DNA from: Paracentrotus lividus
Taxonomy: Eukaryota > Echinodermata > Echinoidea > Camarodonta > Echinidae
Reading direction: 5' to 3'
DNA length: 64,000 bases
Assembly: GCA_940671915.1 (NCBI GenBank)
Contig: CALNVZ010003426.1
Location: 47,650,573 to 47,714,572, forward strand
Position numbers and translations under genes: made by a program. Shown piece by piece: positions 11,083 to 22,054 of the stretch. Position 1 is the first letter of the stretch; each line of letters opens with the position of its first letter. The notes under the pieces were generated by a model. It had not been told where the DNA came from, did no database searches, and saw only the letters and a list, made by a program, of their open reading frames with translations.

Positions 11083-14000
11083 GTAAGTTTAAAGTTCATT
11101 TATTTTCACTCAATCATTAAAGAAACATGACAATGTGACATTTACCAAAACAATAATACGGATACGTAACCAGCATGAAAAGAAAATAATCATATACCGA
11201 AACAAAAGTATGATGTGAGTGTGGGGAAGAGCTAAAAGGAGGAATATCCTTTATTACAAGAGTTACATGTAAGTGAACAGGGATGACCATGTGATGAAAT
11301 GACATCTGTATACCAAATTTCATTCCAATGTTCAGGAATACTTCATTTTCATGCTCAGGGATCAAAATCATGTTTTCACAATTTGGCCAGCAGCAGCTTC
11401 CCTGATTCTTTTAAGCGTGGAATTCGTTGAAATTCGCTGAAAGTATGAGACTGCAAACATTTCTACTTTATGTATAAATATTCTTACAGCCGATTGGAAC
11501 GTCTTCATGTACTTCCAGATAGTTTAGGTACATGTAGCTAATATTCCCACTTTAAAACTCTAGCAATTGACGTTGGTGCCTTTTCAAGAAATAATACTAT
11601 ATGGTTCCCATTTATTCAACATGGGTTGAGAGAACCAAATGTAGATACAGACACAGAAATAGAAATGGTAGAAAAAGAAAATTAAAAAAAAAAAAAAAAA
11701 AATGTATGCAATGTATATATATCCTTGTTAGTTTTCGCATTATACTTGTATTACATTTATGTAAAAATTATTGCACAGAGTAATGTGTACATGAGCTTTG
11801 GTCAATTTCTTTTTGTCGTTTGAATCCAGGGTATTAGATGATCAAGTATCCTTAGCTATGGATAAACTGGTCACGATCTTCGGCTCCAAGATTCTGAAAA
11901 TCATTCCGGGACGTGTCTCCACTGAGGTAGATGCTAGGTAAGTTCTCTCCTTCATATTTGTCTTTGCCTTTAACCCGTTAGCACATAAACCGTCCAAGAC
12001 CGCCTGTCAGCTTACTAACTAAACCGCGTGAAACTGCCCCAGTTTTATACACACTGAAGTCATGACAATATCTAGAATATGTGATCAAACGTGCTTGTTG
12101 TGCATTACCCATTGGATTTGTGCTTTCCAATTATGCACAAAAAAAGTATGTTTCACAAGTATTTCTCATTGAAACGCTCGGATGTATACACCGCAAAACC
12201 CTTTTGGAGTAAGCTGACACTTTTTACGTAGTCTCTAGGTGCTAAAGGGTTAACTTCTGACTGGGGTGAGGGTCATTATCAGCCCATGAATATAATCCAA
12301 TACTGCCATGCAACCATTGAAAATCTAGAAAGCATTTCAGTGACTCTGACTCTGAACTAAATGTCTTGCAAGTTTTGAAACAAGATTTGAAAGAAAGTTG
12401 AATGTCTTTCTTATGAAATGCATTACATTTTTGATCTTTACATTAAAAGAAAGAGTGCTTGATTATTCCATGTTGCTTTTCAGGCTTTCCTTTGACAAGG
12501 ATGCTCAGATTGCCAAGGCTCGCAGTCTGATAAAGCTCTATGAAGATATGGGAGTTAACAAGGAACGCATCCTATTACAATTACACATTCTCACTTGCTT
12601 ATATTAATCCACGTTGCTTTTCAGGCTCTCCTTTGACAAGGATGCTCAGATTGCCAAGGCTCGCAGTCTGATAAAGCTCTATGAAGATGTGGGAGTAAGC
12701 AAGGAACGTATCCTCATCAAACTCAGCTCCACTTGGGAGGGCATCAAGGCTGCAGAGTAAGTCAGGTTCATGTTCATGTTCAGGTTTATTCTTTCTTAAT
12801 ATAAATTATGTGACAATAACAATAATATATGCAAAAATAAGTCGTATAAAACACATCGTCATCATCAGCACGTTTAATGTCAATTTCCCTACTTTGTGGA
12901 GTTGGGCAGTTCATTTCCTTGATGGCTCTCCTCCAATACCGTCCTGTCATTTGGGTCAATGTGGGTTATGTTTGTCTCGCCGGAACGAAGTTCGGCAGAG
13001 ACCTAGCTAGTGATCACTTTCCTTTTGGTCTGTTTAATCTGTTACGAAAATGTTTAAGTTTTTAGTTTTTTGTTTAACTTGCTCTCATTTCTTTATTTCT
13101 GCATTATTTGTGTTCACACTTGGTACAAATGATACTTGGGTATTATAAATACCAAATATGTGTTGATAGGGATTATGGGGTCAAAGGTCATCTAGGGGTG
13201 AAAAGGTTACATGATATGAGGCCATCTGTTACAAAGATGTTTAAGTTTTTGTTTAACTTGCTCTCATTTCTTTATTTCTGCATCATTTGTGTTCACACTT
13301 GGTACAAATGATTCTTAAGTAATACCACATGTGTGTTGATGAGGATGATTAGATCCAAGATCATTTAGGCGTTAAAAGGTCAACTTAAATTTTCTTAAAC
13401 ATGTCCTGATTTCTATATTTTTGCATAAATTTTGTTTAAACTTCGAACAAATATTCATTAGGTATTGTCACATATACATTTTTGTATGATATCTACAAAG
13501 GTTACATTAAAGGCCATCTTGGGGCCAAAAAGTCATATTGCGTGTTTTATTGATAGTGAAATCAGGCCAGACTCGTGGTTCGCGAACCACCTTGTTTTTC
13601 TGTCTCCTTTGATAGTTTGCCCCATGTCTTGCGAGGTCTCCCACATGGATTCCTCCCAACAACTGTGAAATTTATAACCGTTTACACTAATAACAAAAGA
13701 AAAAGAAGGGAAACTACAAAAAACTTCAAGGAACTTGTAGGACGTAGATCCCAGAATTTAAAATGTTTATTATGCGATTGCGTATTACATGCTGGATGGA
13801 CTTGGAATTTAATTGTGACTTAAATGTCATGCATAACTCAAAATGCTAAACATGTGTTCTTGAGTTTGTGACCAATTGACAAAAACCTCAGCAAAATATA
13901 TGAAATATTAAACATCAAACAGACTGAAATAGGGAAGGGGTCTCGACTAGGAGTACCCAGCAATCTCATTTCACAATGTAGAAGTGTCATAGTGTAGTGG

Positions 14001-14285
14001 TCATACCACTGGACTGAGAAAGCAATGTCCGTGGGTTCAATCCCCGTGTGACACTTTCTAGGGCATGGGCGTTTTGTCTACAATGCTCCTTCCCACCCAG
14101 GTGCAAAATAGGTACCTGGTAGGAGTGGAACGAGTGCGCCTTAAAGGCTGCCGTGTTTCTGAATGATCCCTTTGGGATTGGACAGGTGTCAAAAAGACTT
14201 ACAAGCATCCGATGACCGGGGTAATAATAATTGTAAAGCGCTTAGAGATGAAATTGTTTCATATTAGGTGCTATATAAGAAGCTC

Positions 14286-14317
<32 letters not shown>

Positions 14318-17300
14318 CCGAAACTGCTAAAGATTGTTACCAGTAATCCCTATAACCAAGAAATTTTGCATCTAACACTGTTCCCGTGAAACATTCAAAT
14401 CGAAATTCAGAAAATAAATATCGGAAACATAATTAGCAATGCAATACCAAACTTTAAACATGTTGCTTTAATAGTCTACTTGTGCTGACATACACATCAG
14501 TACTGCAGAGATACATGTATGCATTGCTAAGCTCACCACAACGATAACCAGAACCACATTTGTATGTTCACATTGAAATCAGACATTTTGGGGAATCATG
14601 CTCCTGTTTGCCTTGATTTAAAAACTTTTGCTTTGTCTCTCCCTTTTCCTGTATAGAACACTGGAGAAGGATTTTGGAATTCATTGTAACCTAACTCTTC
14701 TCTTCTCAATGGCCCAGGTAAGCAAAATGGCATGGTTCAATGTTTATATCTATTCCAACCTCGCTAAGGTGCTGCATCCAAGTGATCACTGCAAGATCCT
14801 GATCGGCACATGATATTGATCAGGGTCCCGTTTCTCGAAACCATCATAAGTCTATTAAAGTTTGTGGACATCCCATTGAAACGTATGTTAATTCTACAAC
14901 ATGTTTCCCTATGGGTGGTCCAAGAACTTAGCCTTATGACAGTTTGAGAAACAGGCCCCAGGATATTGACTGGGATCAGGATCCTGCAACGTGATAATTT
15001 GGATACAACGCCTTATCCGACCATGTTAGGATCAGCACCCATTCATTTCAAAGGGGAAGTCCACCCAGAAATGAACTTTGTTTGAAATAAAGCAGAAGAA
15101 TGAGAAAAGCATGTCAGTGAAGGTTTGATGAAATTCCATCAAAGGATCACAAAGTTATGAATTGTTAAAGTTTTAATGTTGTGACGTCACTTGTGAGCTG
15201 CTCTCCTATACATGTATGTTGTGTACTTTAATTTCCACAAATTGCCCCTTTTTCATGGTTCTTGATGAAGGAAGGGATCTATTTCATAGAGGCGTGTATA
15301 AAGACATGTGTCAGATAATATATCGAATGCACAAGTAAAATGATTCATATTATTCTGAGAATAATGGCAATTTATAGAATTTACCGTACACAACGTATGG
15401 GAGATCGAGAGCAGCTGGCATGTGACGTCACAAAATCAAAACTTAAACAATTCAAAACTTTTGTATCCTTTGTCGGATTTTCGTCAAACCTTCACTGATA
15501 TGTTTCTCTCATTGTTCTTCCTTTATTAAAAACAATATCAGTTCAGGGTAGACTTCCCCTTTAAGTAATTAAGCCGGTAAAGATAGAAATGCGTAGCTTA
15601 TGTACTGGGACACCATATTATGCATTTCTATCAAAATTTGTAGGAAAGGATTTGATAGCCTTGTCTGGAAGGATTTGTGGGATGGATGATTGTAAATGAT
15701 TGAAATATACTTTTTTCAATTAGGAAATGAACATAATATCGTTAGCAGGAGAAACGTGAGACTGTTTTGTGAATTTGATTTAGAATATAAGAGGGAATAA
15801 GGCCAAGTTTTGGGCAGTCGGGGTAAATGATGACTGCATATGTCTAACACCACTTAGTCAAATCCTGTAACAGACTGGTAATAGACCAAATGTTCATTAG
15901 GAATTAGACGGAAATTCACTGAGGCAATTACACTAAATGGAAAGACCAAGGGGAAGTTAGACCAAACTGTTAAACCATATGGCCAATATTCTGCTATGAA
16001 GACTGAGTTTGTAAGCAGCGCAAATTTGTGCAAAGCTATTGTGCTCGGTTGTGCGATCCTTTTGTCTGATGCGGATAGCTTTGTATGAACTTGCAATGCA
16101 TACAAACTCAGTCTTCATAGCAGAATATTGGCCTCTGTGTTAAGCCCATGTGGTTTTAAACAATTGGACCAACTGTTAGTAGACCACATGAACATAAACC
16201 TACAACCTCATGATAACAAGAGAAGACTGTATCTATTTGTTTGATCCTATAGGCTGTAGCATGCGCTGAGGCCAAGGTGACCCTTATCTCACCCTTCGTG
16301 GGGCGCATCATGGACTGGTTCAAGGCGTCTACTGGAAAATCGGGCTTCGAGCCAGCAGAAGACCCAGGTAACATGCGACCCAATCTCTATTTTTGGGTGC
16401 AAATTGGCAACTTGTAGACTATACGAATAATAAGTGTTTTTCATAAAGCACTTTTCCAGCACTTTACAAAGTGTCATTATATTCAATTTCTAGCTGTACC
16501 CATTTACACCTGGGTGGGGAGAAGCATGTAGACAAAATCTAAAAAGTGCGTAACATTCAGGGGAGTATGCGTTCGTAGGTACATGTAGATGTGTTGTGTA
16601 CTAGTGAAGCATTTCCAGACTGACAATCATCGGGTAAGTACAGTACATGTAGTTGAAACATGTAGGCTTAAGCAATTTATTGGTGTGCTTGACCATGAAA
16701 TTGCGATCATATGATAATAATACTACACCTTGGAATAGTGTACATGTAACTACATAGACGCCACAAATATAAGGACTTTGTATTATCAACATTTTTTCGC
16801 TATATACATTTACACTCACTGTATGTGTCTAGGTGTCCAGAGCGTGACCAGAATCTTCAACTACTACAAGAAGTTTGACTACAAGACAGTCGTGATGGGG
16901 GCTTCCTTCAGAAACATCGGTGAGATCAAGGAACTTGCAGGCATCGACCTTCTAACAATCAGGTAAGAGGGCTCTCTTTTGGCTGGTCTAAGTTATTTGT
17001 CATTATGATGTATGGGACTTTCAGAGATTTTTAATGAATCACATTAAAAATGGGACACCACATGGCATTTCTATCAAAATAGGATGATGATTTGTTAGCC
17101 GTGGGGGCAGGATTTATGTGGATGATCTTAAATGATCATTGTATCTTTTTGAGTGTTACAAGGTGAAAATAATATGAAAAACAGGAGAAAAGTTAGCTAT
17201 TTATGTGAATTAGAAAGGGAATAAAATGGGAATCTGGCCAAATACCATGGTCGGTTGATAGAGTATACTACTTAACCCTAACCTGCTGGGGGGGTGGGGG

Positions 17301-18991
17301 GGGGGGGCTAATTCAAGAAAGCTTAAAGCCGCAGTGCTTCATGAGTTTATTTCTTTGAAGTCTTGTGCATCATTTGAGACCAAATTCGCGAACCCCGGGT
17401 ACCCGGTTCGCGAGTTACACATAATTTTGTACCCGTGCGTCAGATCCCAAATTGCTCAAAAACATGATCTCATGTACAAAGTCAATACAAATTGTGTTTT
17501 CAGCAAAATTCATATATGAGTGATTAATTTTGCTTTTATTGATAACAATCATTTGATTTGCTGCTATTTATGACCAAAATAATGTTGCGGACCAATTTTG
17601 TCGAAAAAACAATAGAAATAAAAAGGTGAAAAAAAACCCAAAGAAATACATAAGAAATACATAACATACAGAAATACATAATTTGGATCCCAGAATATTT
17701 TTTTTAAATTAGCACCCACCTGGGCTATGCATTTTCGAAAAGAGCCCGAGCAGATTACGCTTAAATGAAGTCACATAAGCAAGGTCGAACTTTACGTTGT
17801 TTAATTTTGATTTATTTCATAGTGATAACGTTTCTCTCTTTGTTTCTTTGCAGCCCTAAGCTGCTGGAAGAGCTTGCTAACTCTACTGATGAAGTGGCAG
17901 AGAAATTGAATGCTGGAGTTGGTAAGTTCTTATACTGTGATTGTTTCTGTAATAAGATTTAATTTTTGTACAGCATTAATGGTCTTCTTTATTCGTTGCA
18001 AAAGTACACTCGGCGTGTTTCAAAAAGTCGTTTGTAGAGTTACAAATGACTGGTTTGTGTTCTTGCGTTAGCTCTGACCAGTGTTTCCAACGCAGATTTA
18101 ATTACAACTAAAAATAGGCTTGGTATGAGGGAGGAGATGTAAATTTGACCCCTCTGGAAGAATTTACCCCTCAAATTGACCACCCAATCAAAACTGTAAT
18201 GCGCATTGATTGACCTAGAAGAGAATCAACTAACTTTTATCCAGCATGTCGAGCAAAAGCCAATTAGAATATATGATGCATCATTCAAATGGATGGACAG
18301 TAATTATTATTTTTTTTTAAAGTGTTGATATATTTGTATTATTCTTTCTGTTTACCAGCTAAGCACATACATCAGAAAAGACTGAAATTAATCAGTCAAT
18401 CAAATTGATGTACAATTATTTAAAATGTACAAAAGTATTGAATGATGTATACATGTAAATTCTTCTTTTGTTTTCATCCGAGAAGCTAGAGTTGAAAAAG
18501 ATTGAAATCAACAAGCAGTTATGCCGATGGATGAATAATAATTGAAAAACAAAAACAATTTAATGCAAGATTTATTATTTATTCATCTTTCTCTCTTTTC
18601 TAAGCTGAATATGGAGAAGATTAAAATTACTGGTAATCATTCCAGAGGATGCACAATAATTGAAAAACAATCTTTCATGAAGTATTATGTTGTTTTTTTC
18701 TTCTCCATTCCAACTAAGAAGCTTGAGGTTGAGAAGATTAAAATCAACGAGCAATCACTCCTATTGAAGCACAATTGCTTGTAGTATAAAAAATGATTAA
18801 TTTCTATTATCTCTATTTCAGCTAAGAAGCTGGACATTGAAAAGATGGAAATGAACGAGCCAATATTCCGACGGGACCATAACGAAGACCAGATGGCCGT
18901 TGAGAAGCTCTCCGATGGTATCAGGAAGTTTGCTGCCGACGCCGTCAAGCTAGAGAACATCCTCAAAGAGAAGCTAAGTTCTAAAGCCTAA
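10959..18991 (+). CDS. TALDO1: Transaldolase, eight visible exons, 5' end missing
   Basis: Transaldolase moves a dihydroxyacetone unit between sugar phosphates in the cytosolic non-oxidative pentose phosphate pathway. Exons: 10959-11082, 11830-11937, 12625-12756, 14657-14717, 16253-16367, 16833-16962, 17854-17921, 18822-18991. All have AG/GT borders, and the phases join into one open frame of about 301 codons ending at TAA 18989-18991. Visible hallmarks are [23 protein letters not shown] (catalytic Glu region), [11 protein letters not shown] (Schiff-base Lys), [10 protein letters not shown] and [11 protein letters not shown]. Vertebrate proteins are about 337 aa, so about 36 N-terminal residues are absent, including the VADTGDF segment with the catalytic Asp. 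I could not find that exon in the 10.9 kb upstream. Decayed partial exon copies lie at 12484-12607, 18356-18780 and 19085-19182. Confidence 0.97.
11830..11937 (+). CDS. TALDO1: Transaldolase exon: GRVSTEVDA segment
   Basis: The acceptor is AATCCAG and the donor AG|GTAAGT. It encodes [13 protein letters not shown] through [13 protein letters not shown], including the Glu of STEVDAR that takes part in catalysis in this family. The final AG completes an Arg codon with the next exon. Confidence 0.95.
11974..12249. mobile_element. piggyBac-type MITE, CCC...GGG with TTAA flanks
   Basis: 276 bp in the transaldolase intron. The ends are CCCGTTAGCAC and GTGCTAAAGGG, and TTAA lies exactly on both sides (11970-11973 and 12250-12253). 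A related copy in inverse orientation is at 25079-25362, also between TTAA sites. TTAA duplication and CCC ends are the mark of piggyBac-like elements. No coding capacity. Confidence 0.85.
12484..12607 (+). pseudogene. Decayed duplicate of the transaldolase active-site exon
   Basis: A partial copy of the next exon (12625-12756), exactly 141 bp upstream, with its own GTTGCTTTTCAG acceptor. It encodes [20 protein letters not shown] almost unchanged, then diverges: ILIKL with the Schiff-base Lys becomes ILLQL, the donor is lost, and a stop follows (TAA 12605-12607). Inclusion would truncate the protein. Duplication of exon plus acceptor explains it; a regulated poison exon is possible but unproven. 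Confidence 0.85.
12625..12756 (+). CDS. TALDO1: Transaldolase exon with Schiff-base lysine
   Basis: The acceptor is GTTGCTTTTCAG and the donor A|GTAAGT. It encodes [15 protein letters not shown] and [17 protein letters not shown]. The Lys of [11 protein letters not shown] corresponds to the residue that forms the covalent substrate intermediate in transaldolases. Confidence 0.95.
13000..13570 (+). repeat. Tandem repeat of about 145-180 bp, three decaying copies
   Basis: Each unit has a TTTAAGTTTTTGTTTAACTT block, then CTCATTTCTTTATTTCTGCA and CACTTGGTACAAATGAT, then GGGTCAAAGGTCAT-type words. Copies start near 13081, 13260 and 13404, the third most diverged. Lies in the transaldolase intron. 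Non-coding. Confidence 0.75.
13983..14316 (+). mobile_element. SINE: tRNA-derived head, L2-like tail, (ATT)n end
   Basis: The first 73 bases (13983-14055) fold like a tRNA: a 7-bp acceptor stem AGTGTCA/TGACACT, an A-box-like TAGTGTAGTGG and a B-box GGGTTCAATCC. A body follows, and then a tail with GTAAAGCGCTTAGAGATG and GTGCTATATAAGAAG, which resembles 3' ends of L2-clade LINEs, closing in a run of ATT. Plus orientation, inside the transaldolase intron. The tRNA head supplies an internal RNA polymerase III promoter. Confidence 0.88.
14657..14717 (+). CDS. TALDO1: Transaldolase exon: [10 protein letters not shown] segment
   Basis: The acceptor is CTGTATAG and the donor CAG|GTAAGC. This 61-bp exon encodes [21 protein letters not shown], matching the conserved strand that follows the active-site Lys. 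It ends on a codon boundary. Confidence 0.95.
15050..15562. mobile_element. Fold-back MITE, AAAGGGGAAGT ends, arms about 230 bp
   Basis: The sequence from AAAGGGGAAGTCCACCC inward is matched in inverse from CTTCCCCTTT back, including the shared word TGTGACGTCAC. The arms are about 80% alike by eye. A half copy with the same right end (GGTGAACTTCCCCTTT) is at 22400-22553. Lies in a transaldolase intron. Non-coding. Confidence 0.82.
15840..16190. repeat. TAGACCAA-word repeat, interrupted by a palindrome
   Basis: Words of the type TAGACCAAATG, GGAATTAGACGG and AATTGGACCAACTG recur on both sides of the palindromic element at 15981-16133. This looks like the family at 26580-26935 and 59355-59725, here split by an insertion. 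Confidence 0.55.
15981..16133. mobile_element. 153-bp palindromic element, GGCCAATATTCTGC ends
   Basis: A perfect outer inverted repeat of about 34 bp begins GGCCAATATTCTGCTATG. A second member is at 22785-22940 (GGCCCATATTCTGCTACG), whose central segment runs in the opposite direction. Non-coding. Confidence 0.85.
16253..16367 (+). CDS. TALDO1: Transaldolase exon: [13 protein letters not shown] segment
   Basis: The acceptor is TCCTATAG and the donor G|GTAACA. It encodes [19 protein letters not shown] and the loop [16 protein letters not shown] is a family signature near the phosphate-binding site. Confidence 0.95.
16833..16962 (+). CDS. TALDO1: Transaldolase exon: [11 protein letters not shown] segment
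   Basis: The acceptor is GTGTCTAG and the donor AG|GTAAGA. It encodes [14 protein letters not shown] and [13 protein letters not shown]. The Ser and Arg of GASFRN bind substrate phosphate in this family. Confidence 0.95.
17384..17413. repeat. GC-rich palindrome TTCGCGAACC/GGTTCGCGA
   Basis: Two inverted arms, TTCGCGAACC and GGTTCGCGA, flank CCGGGTACC. A shorter relative, GTGGTTCGCGAACCAC, lies at 13575-13590 in the same gene. Function unknown. Confidence 0.7.
17854..17921 (+). CDS. TALDO1: Transaldolase exon: SPKLLEEL segment
   Basis: The acceptor is TTCTTTGCAG and the donor G|GTAAGT. With the previous exon it gives [20 protein letters not shown], the conserved TISPKLL motif of the last beta strand. 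Confidence 0.95.
18356..18780 (+). pseudogene. Four decayed copies of the 5' part of the last transaldolase exon
   Basis: The last exon starts CTAAGAAGCTGGACATTGAA. Degenerate relatives begin near 18359, 18483, 18602 and 18719, spaced 107-122 bp. Each has AAGCT or a variant, then GAGAAGATTAAAAT-like sequence, then a GGATG/CACAATAATTG-like tail. The copy nearest the true exon is best preserved (AAGAAGCTTGAGGTTGAGAA) and others drift further, as expected of serial tandem duplication. None has a good acceptor plus donor, so they are probably not spliced. Confidence 0.8.
18822..18991 (+). CDS. TALDO1: Transaldolase last exon and stop
   Basis: The acceptor is CTCTATTTCAG. It encodes [20 protein letters not shown], then [20 protein letters not shown], then [16 protein letters not shown] and TAA. 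NEDQMAxEKLxxGIRxFAAD is conserved to mammals. Its beginning and its end have both been duplicated locally, as described in the neighbouring entries. Confidence 0.96.
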
Positions 18992-20830
18992 AGCTTGTTC
19001 CCATAGCAACAGGACCGCATCACAATGTCATCCACAAAATTCACACAAACTTGTAATCAATTATCGTTTATAAATTCCACTTACCACAAGCTAGTGAACA
19101 TTCTCAGACAGAAGCTCTCTGCCATCTGAAGCTTGTTTCCATAGCAATGGGACTGCATCACAGTGTCATCCACCAGGATTAAAGGAGCTAAATACATGTA
19201 TGCGCACGAAGTGCAGAGATGTCATGTAATTGCGTGGGGGGGGGGGATGGGTCACTCAAGCTTATAATCGAAATATAAATTCCACTTACTTTTTTCATTG
19301 GTGGTTGTTTTAGTCAAGACATTTGATGAAACAGAGAAGACAAAAATCATTTAAATATTCCCTGTTGTAGAAGATTGGTGCTTTTTGTCATCTTTGTTTA
19401 AATCATTATCTGTTGTTTACATTTAAGTTACACGATAGATCATGTTATTTGAAGAAAAAAAAAGTTTTTATTTATGTAGATACAGCTTACTGATGTTTGT
19501 GGACAAGAGCGTTCTTTAAATTTTATGTGTCAGATCAGAAGTAAAACGAAAATTACAATTTTTTGAGGGTTAGATTTATACATGTACATCAGGAAACAAA
19601 GTTTCATGAACATGTAGCATTTGAATATTGATTTTGCTCTATGCATGAAATTGCACTTATACAATAACTAACAGTAACTAGATATATTTTCAATAGAGTT
19701 TTTAATACAAAGTCTTGAAAATATGTAAAATTGCATACTAACTTCAGTCTAGTATGGTGAAAGTGATATAAGAAGCTTTTTTAATCGATATATCAACTCA
19801 GACACACATGTGACTTTCTAAAAGTATAACGACTCATTGAAATGGGTCATTGAAAACGTATATTGGTGATGTTTACTGTGAAGGCGAATAATGTGAAAGC
19901 ATACTTTAGATTATGGAGATATATATTTTGGTATTAGAGGTGTATATTTTATTTGAAGTCGAATTTAATTCATCCATACGATGTAGATGCTATCTGTTAA
20001 ACAGACATGGGAAATTAAAATCTGGTTAATTAAGTTTTTGTCTAAAATACTAATGAAAATTATATAAAATGCCTTGACAAAGTCTTGGTATCGACCCCCT
20101 TACATTTGTTTTTGATATTTCTATCTTTATTATTTTTATATTAATACTGCATACTATTGCAGTATTCAAAGTCCTCAAAATATAATGAGACAAGTTCTAG
20201 TTTCTGTTTAAAATCTATTTAGAGAGCCATATGTGCCATACTTTAATGCAAACTAAAATTAATCAGTTGCAAGAAATTTGTTAGATTATTTTGTCCTTTC
20301 CAGTCTTGTCAATTGTGATAATGGTAATGAACCGGGTGAATATAATTTTATTTTATTTGTGATACTGCATTGATTATCCATTAGCTCCAATTTGTTTGTA
20401 GTTAGCTAACAGTTCCAATTTAAATTCACTTGTGTGAGCAATCTCAAAATACTCCATGATAATTATGTCAACTGGATTGAATTATTTGCATTTAGTATTG
20501 TAATGTACAGGTACTAGAAAGTCAAATTGCATGAAATATAAACATGAATTTTCCTTTACTATCTTTTTAACGCTTGTATTGGTAGTGTGAAATTATAGAT
20601 GGATTTGTATTGAATTCCCTTTTTCAGCATTCCAGTTAGGCATAGAAAGTATTGACAAGAAACTCTACAGTTTATATTATGATAGTTTGAATTTATTATT
20701 TTTTTTGGTACGAGAATCAATAAGCTACGAGTTCATCTCAAGATGTTAAAGCCAGAAGATTTAGTATTCAAGGTTTTGATGATCATCTAATGTAGTATGC
20801 AATACTTTGAATAAATTGTAATGTACGAAC
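18992..20830 (+). other. TALDO1: Transaldolase 3' UTR (probable extent)
   Basis: AT-rich non-coding sequence follows the stop. A canonical AATAAA lies at 20810-20815 and an ATTAAA near 20007; either could set the poly(A) site. The first 190 bases include a duplicate of the exon end (19085-19182). A G run lies near 19237-19246. The true 3' end cannot be decided from sequence alone. Confidence 0.5.
19085..19182 (+). pseudogene. Duplicate of the transaldolase exon end plus 3' UTR start
   Basis: A copy of about 18944-19042, offset by 141 bp. It still reads KLVNILRQKLSAI and TGA where the real exon reads [14 protein letters not shown] and TAA, followed by the same AGCTTGTTTCCATAGCAA and CATCACAGTGTCATCCAC. 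It lies after the real stop, so it is not translated. Confidence 0.88.
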
Positions 20831-22054
20831 TAGCCTATAAATGTAAATGGGGTGATGCAGTTTATGTGTGAAATGAAAATTACACTAAGAGCTGTATTCC
20901 AAACAGGGTTAAATCCATTTTTGTTGAAAAATTGAGTTCTTGATATCCAGCCATTGTTCAGGTTGGTACCTGTCTTTGAAAAAAAAAAAATAATAATTAA
21001 ACAAGAGTCTACAGTCTGTGTAAAAAAAAAAATGGTACAGTCGGAAAAAAAATATTTAGGTGTGAAATATGTGTGTATGTGGTACCAAAGTAAAGCCAAA
21101 AGATTTTCCTTGCTGATGCGCTTTGTTTTGTATAATTTGCTTTCGTAAAACAAAAGTTATGCTAAATTTTGTGCGGCGAGGAACAAATTGAAATTTAGCA
21201 CTTCATGGCCATTATGCGATACCTATACACAAAGGCATGGGATGGTGTGCGAAAAATGGATTTTTGTTGATCGTAGAAAACTAGTCATATTTCAAAAATT
21301 ACAACACCAAATGTGATGAAAAAAAATTGCAGGTGAAAGTGTAATCTTCCTGCTTTATGAAAATACCAAACAATAGCAGGCTGTGATTAATCTTCAACCT
21401 ATAAAAAAAATTGTTTTCCACTTGTACCATTTAATTTGACACAGAGTGTAGATGCTTGTACAAATATCCCAAATGTTTTTTTTTCTAATAAATTACTAAA
21501 GTGGATTAAGCCCCCTTAGGAATCTCTTCACAGGTGCTTAAAAGAATGTGTGAGAGGAAGAGAAAATGAGAGAGAGGGAGGGAGAGCTAATTATAAATTC
21601 AGCAGAGTAGTTGTGTCAGTGATCCATCAACCAAATTGGCCTATACAGTCTACTCCTGTTATATAACGAGCATGAATTCAATAGGATTTCATTACCTCTT
21701 TTTAACATGAGTGCACTGCATATTTGGCAGGCAGATCTCCACTTTTCTCACTTTCTCTTGGATCTTTTTTTTATAAAAGATGATATCGTCTACTCCCTTT
21801 ATAGCGGGGTGCTCAGGACCGGGCCAATTACCTTGTTACAATGAAATGTTGTTGTAGATTTGCCAACCATTGGGATGAGGATAATTGCTACGTTATCACA
21901 AAATCCCATTATACAGTTCACTCCTGTTACTGTATAAGCCAATATTTTCGCGATTTTGGACTAGTTGGGGGAAATTCGTGAGAGCAAAATTTCGCAATTT
22001 TGGTGATGACTTCATGACAATAAATAGCCTTGTACTGATAAACATGAACTTGAT
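20831..22054. other. No gene seen; AT-rich with dispersed repeat fragments
   Basis: No coding signal. Contains an AGAGAGGG purine patch (21555-21590) and two fragments sharing ACTCCTGTTA (about 21650 and 21920), probably remnants of one dispersed repeat. Confidence 0.5.
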
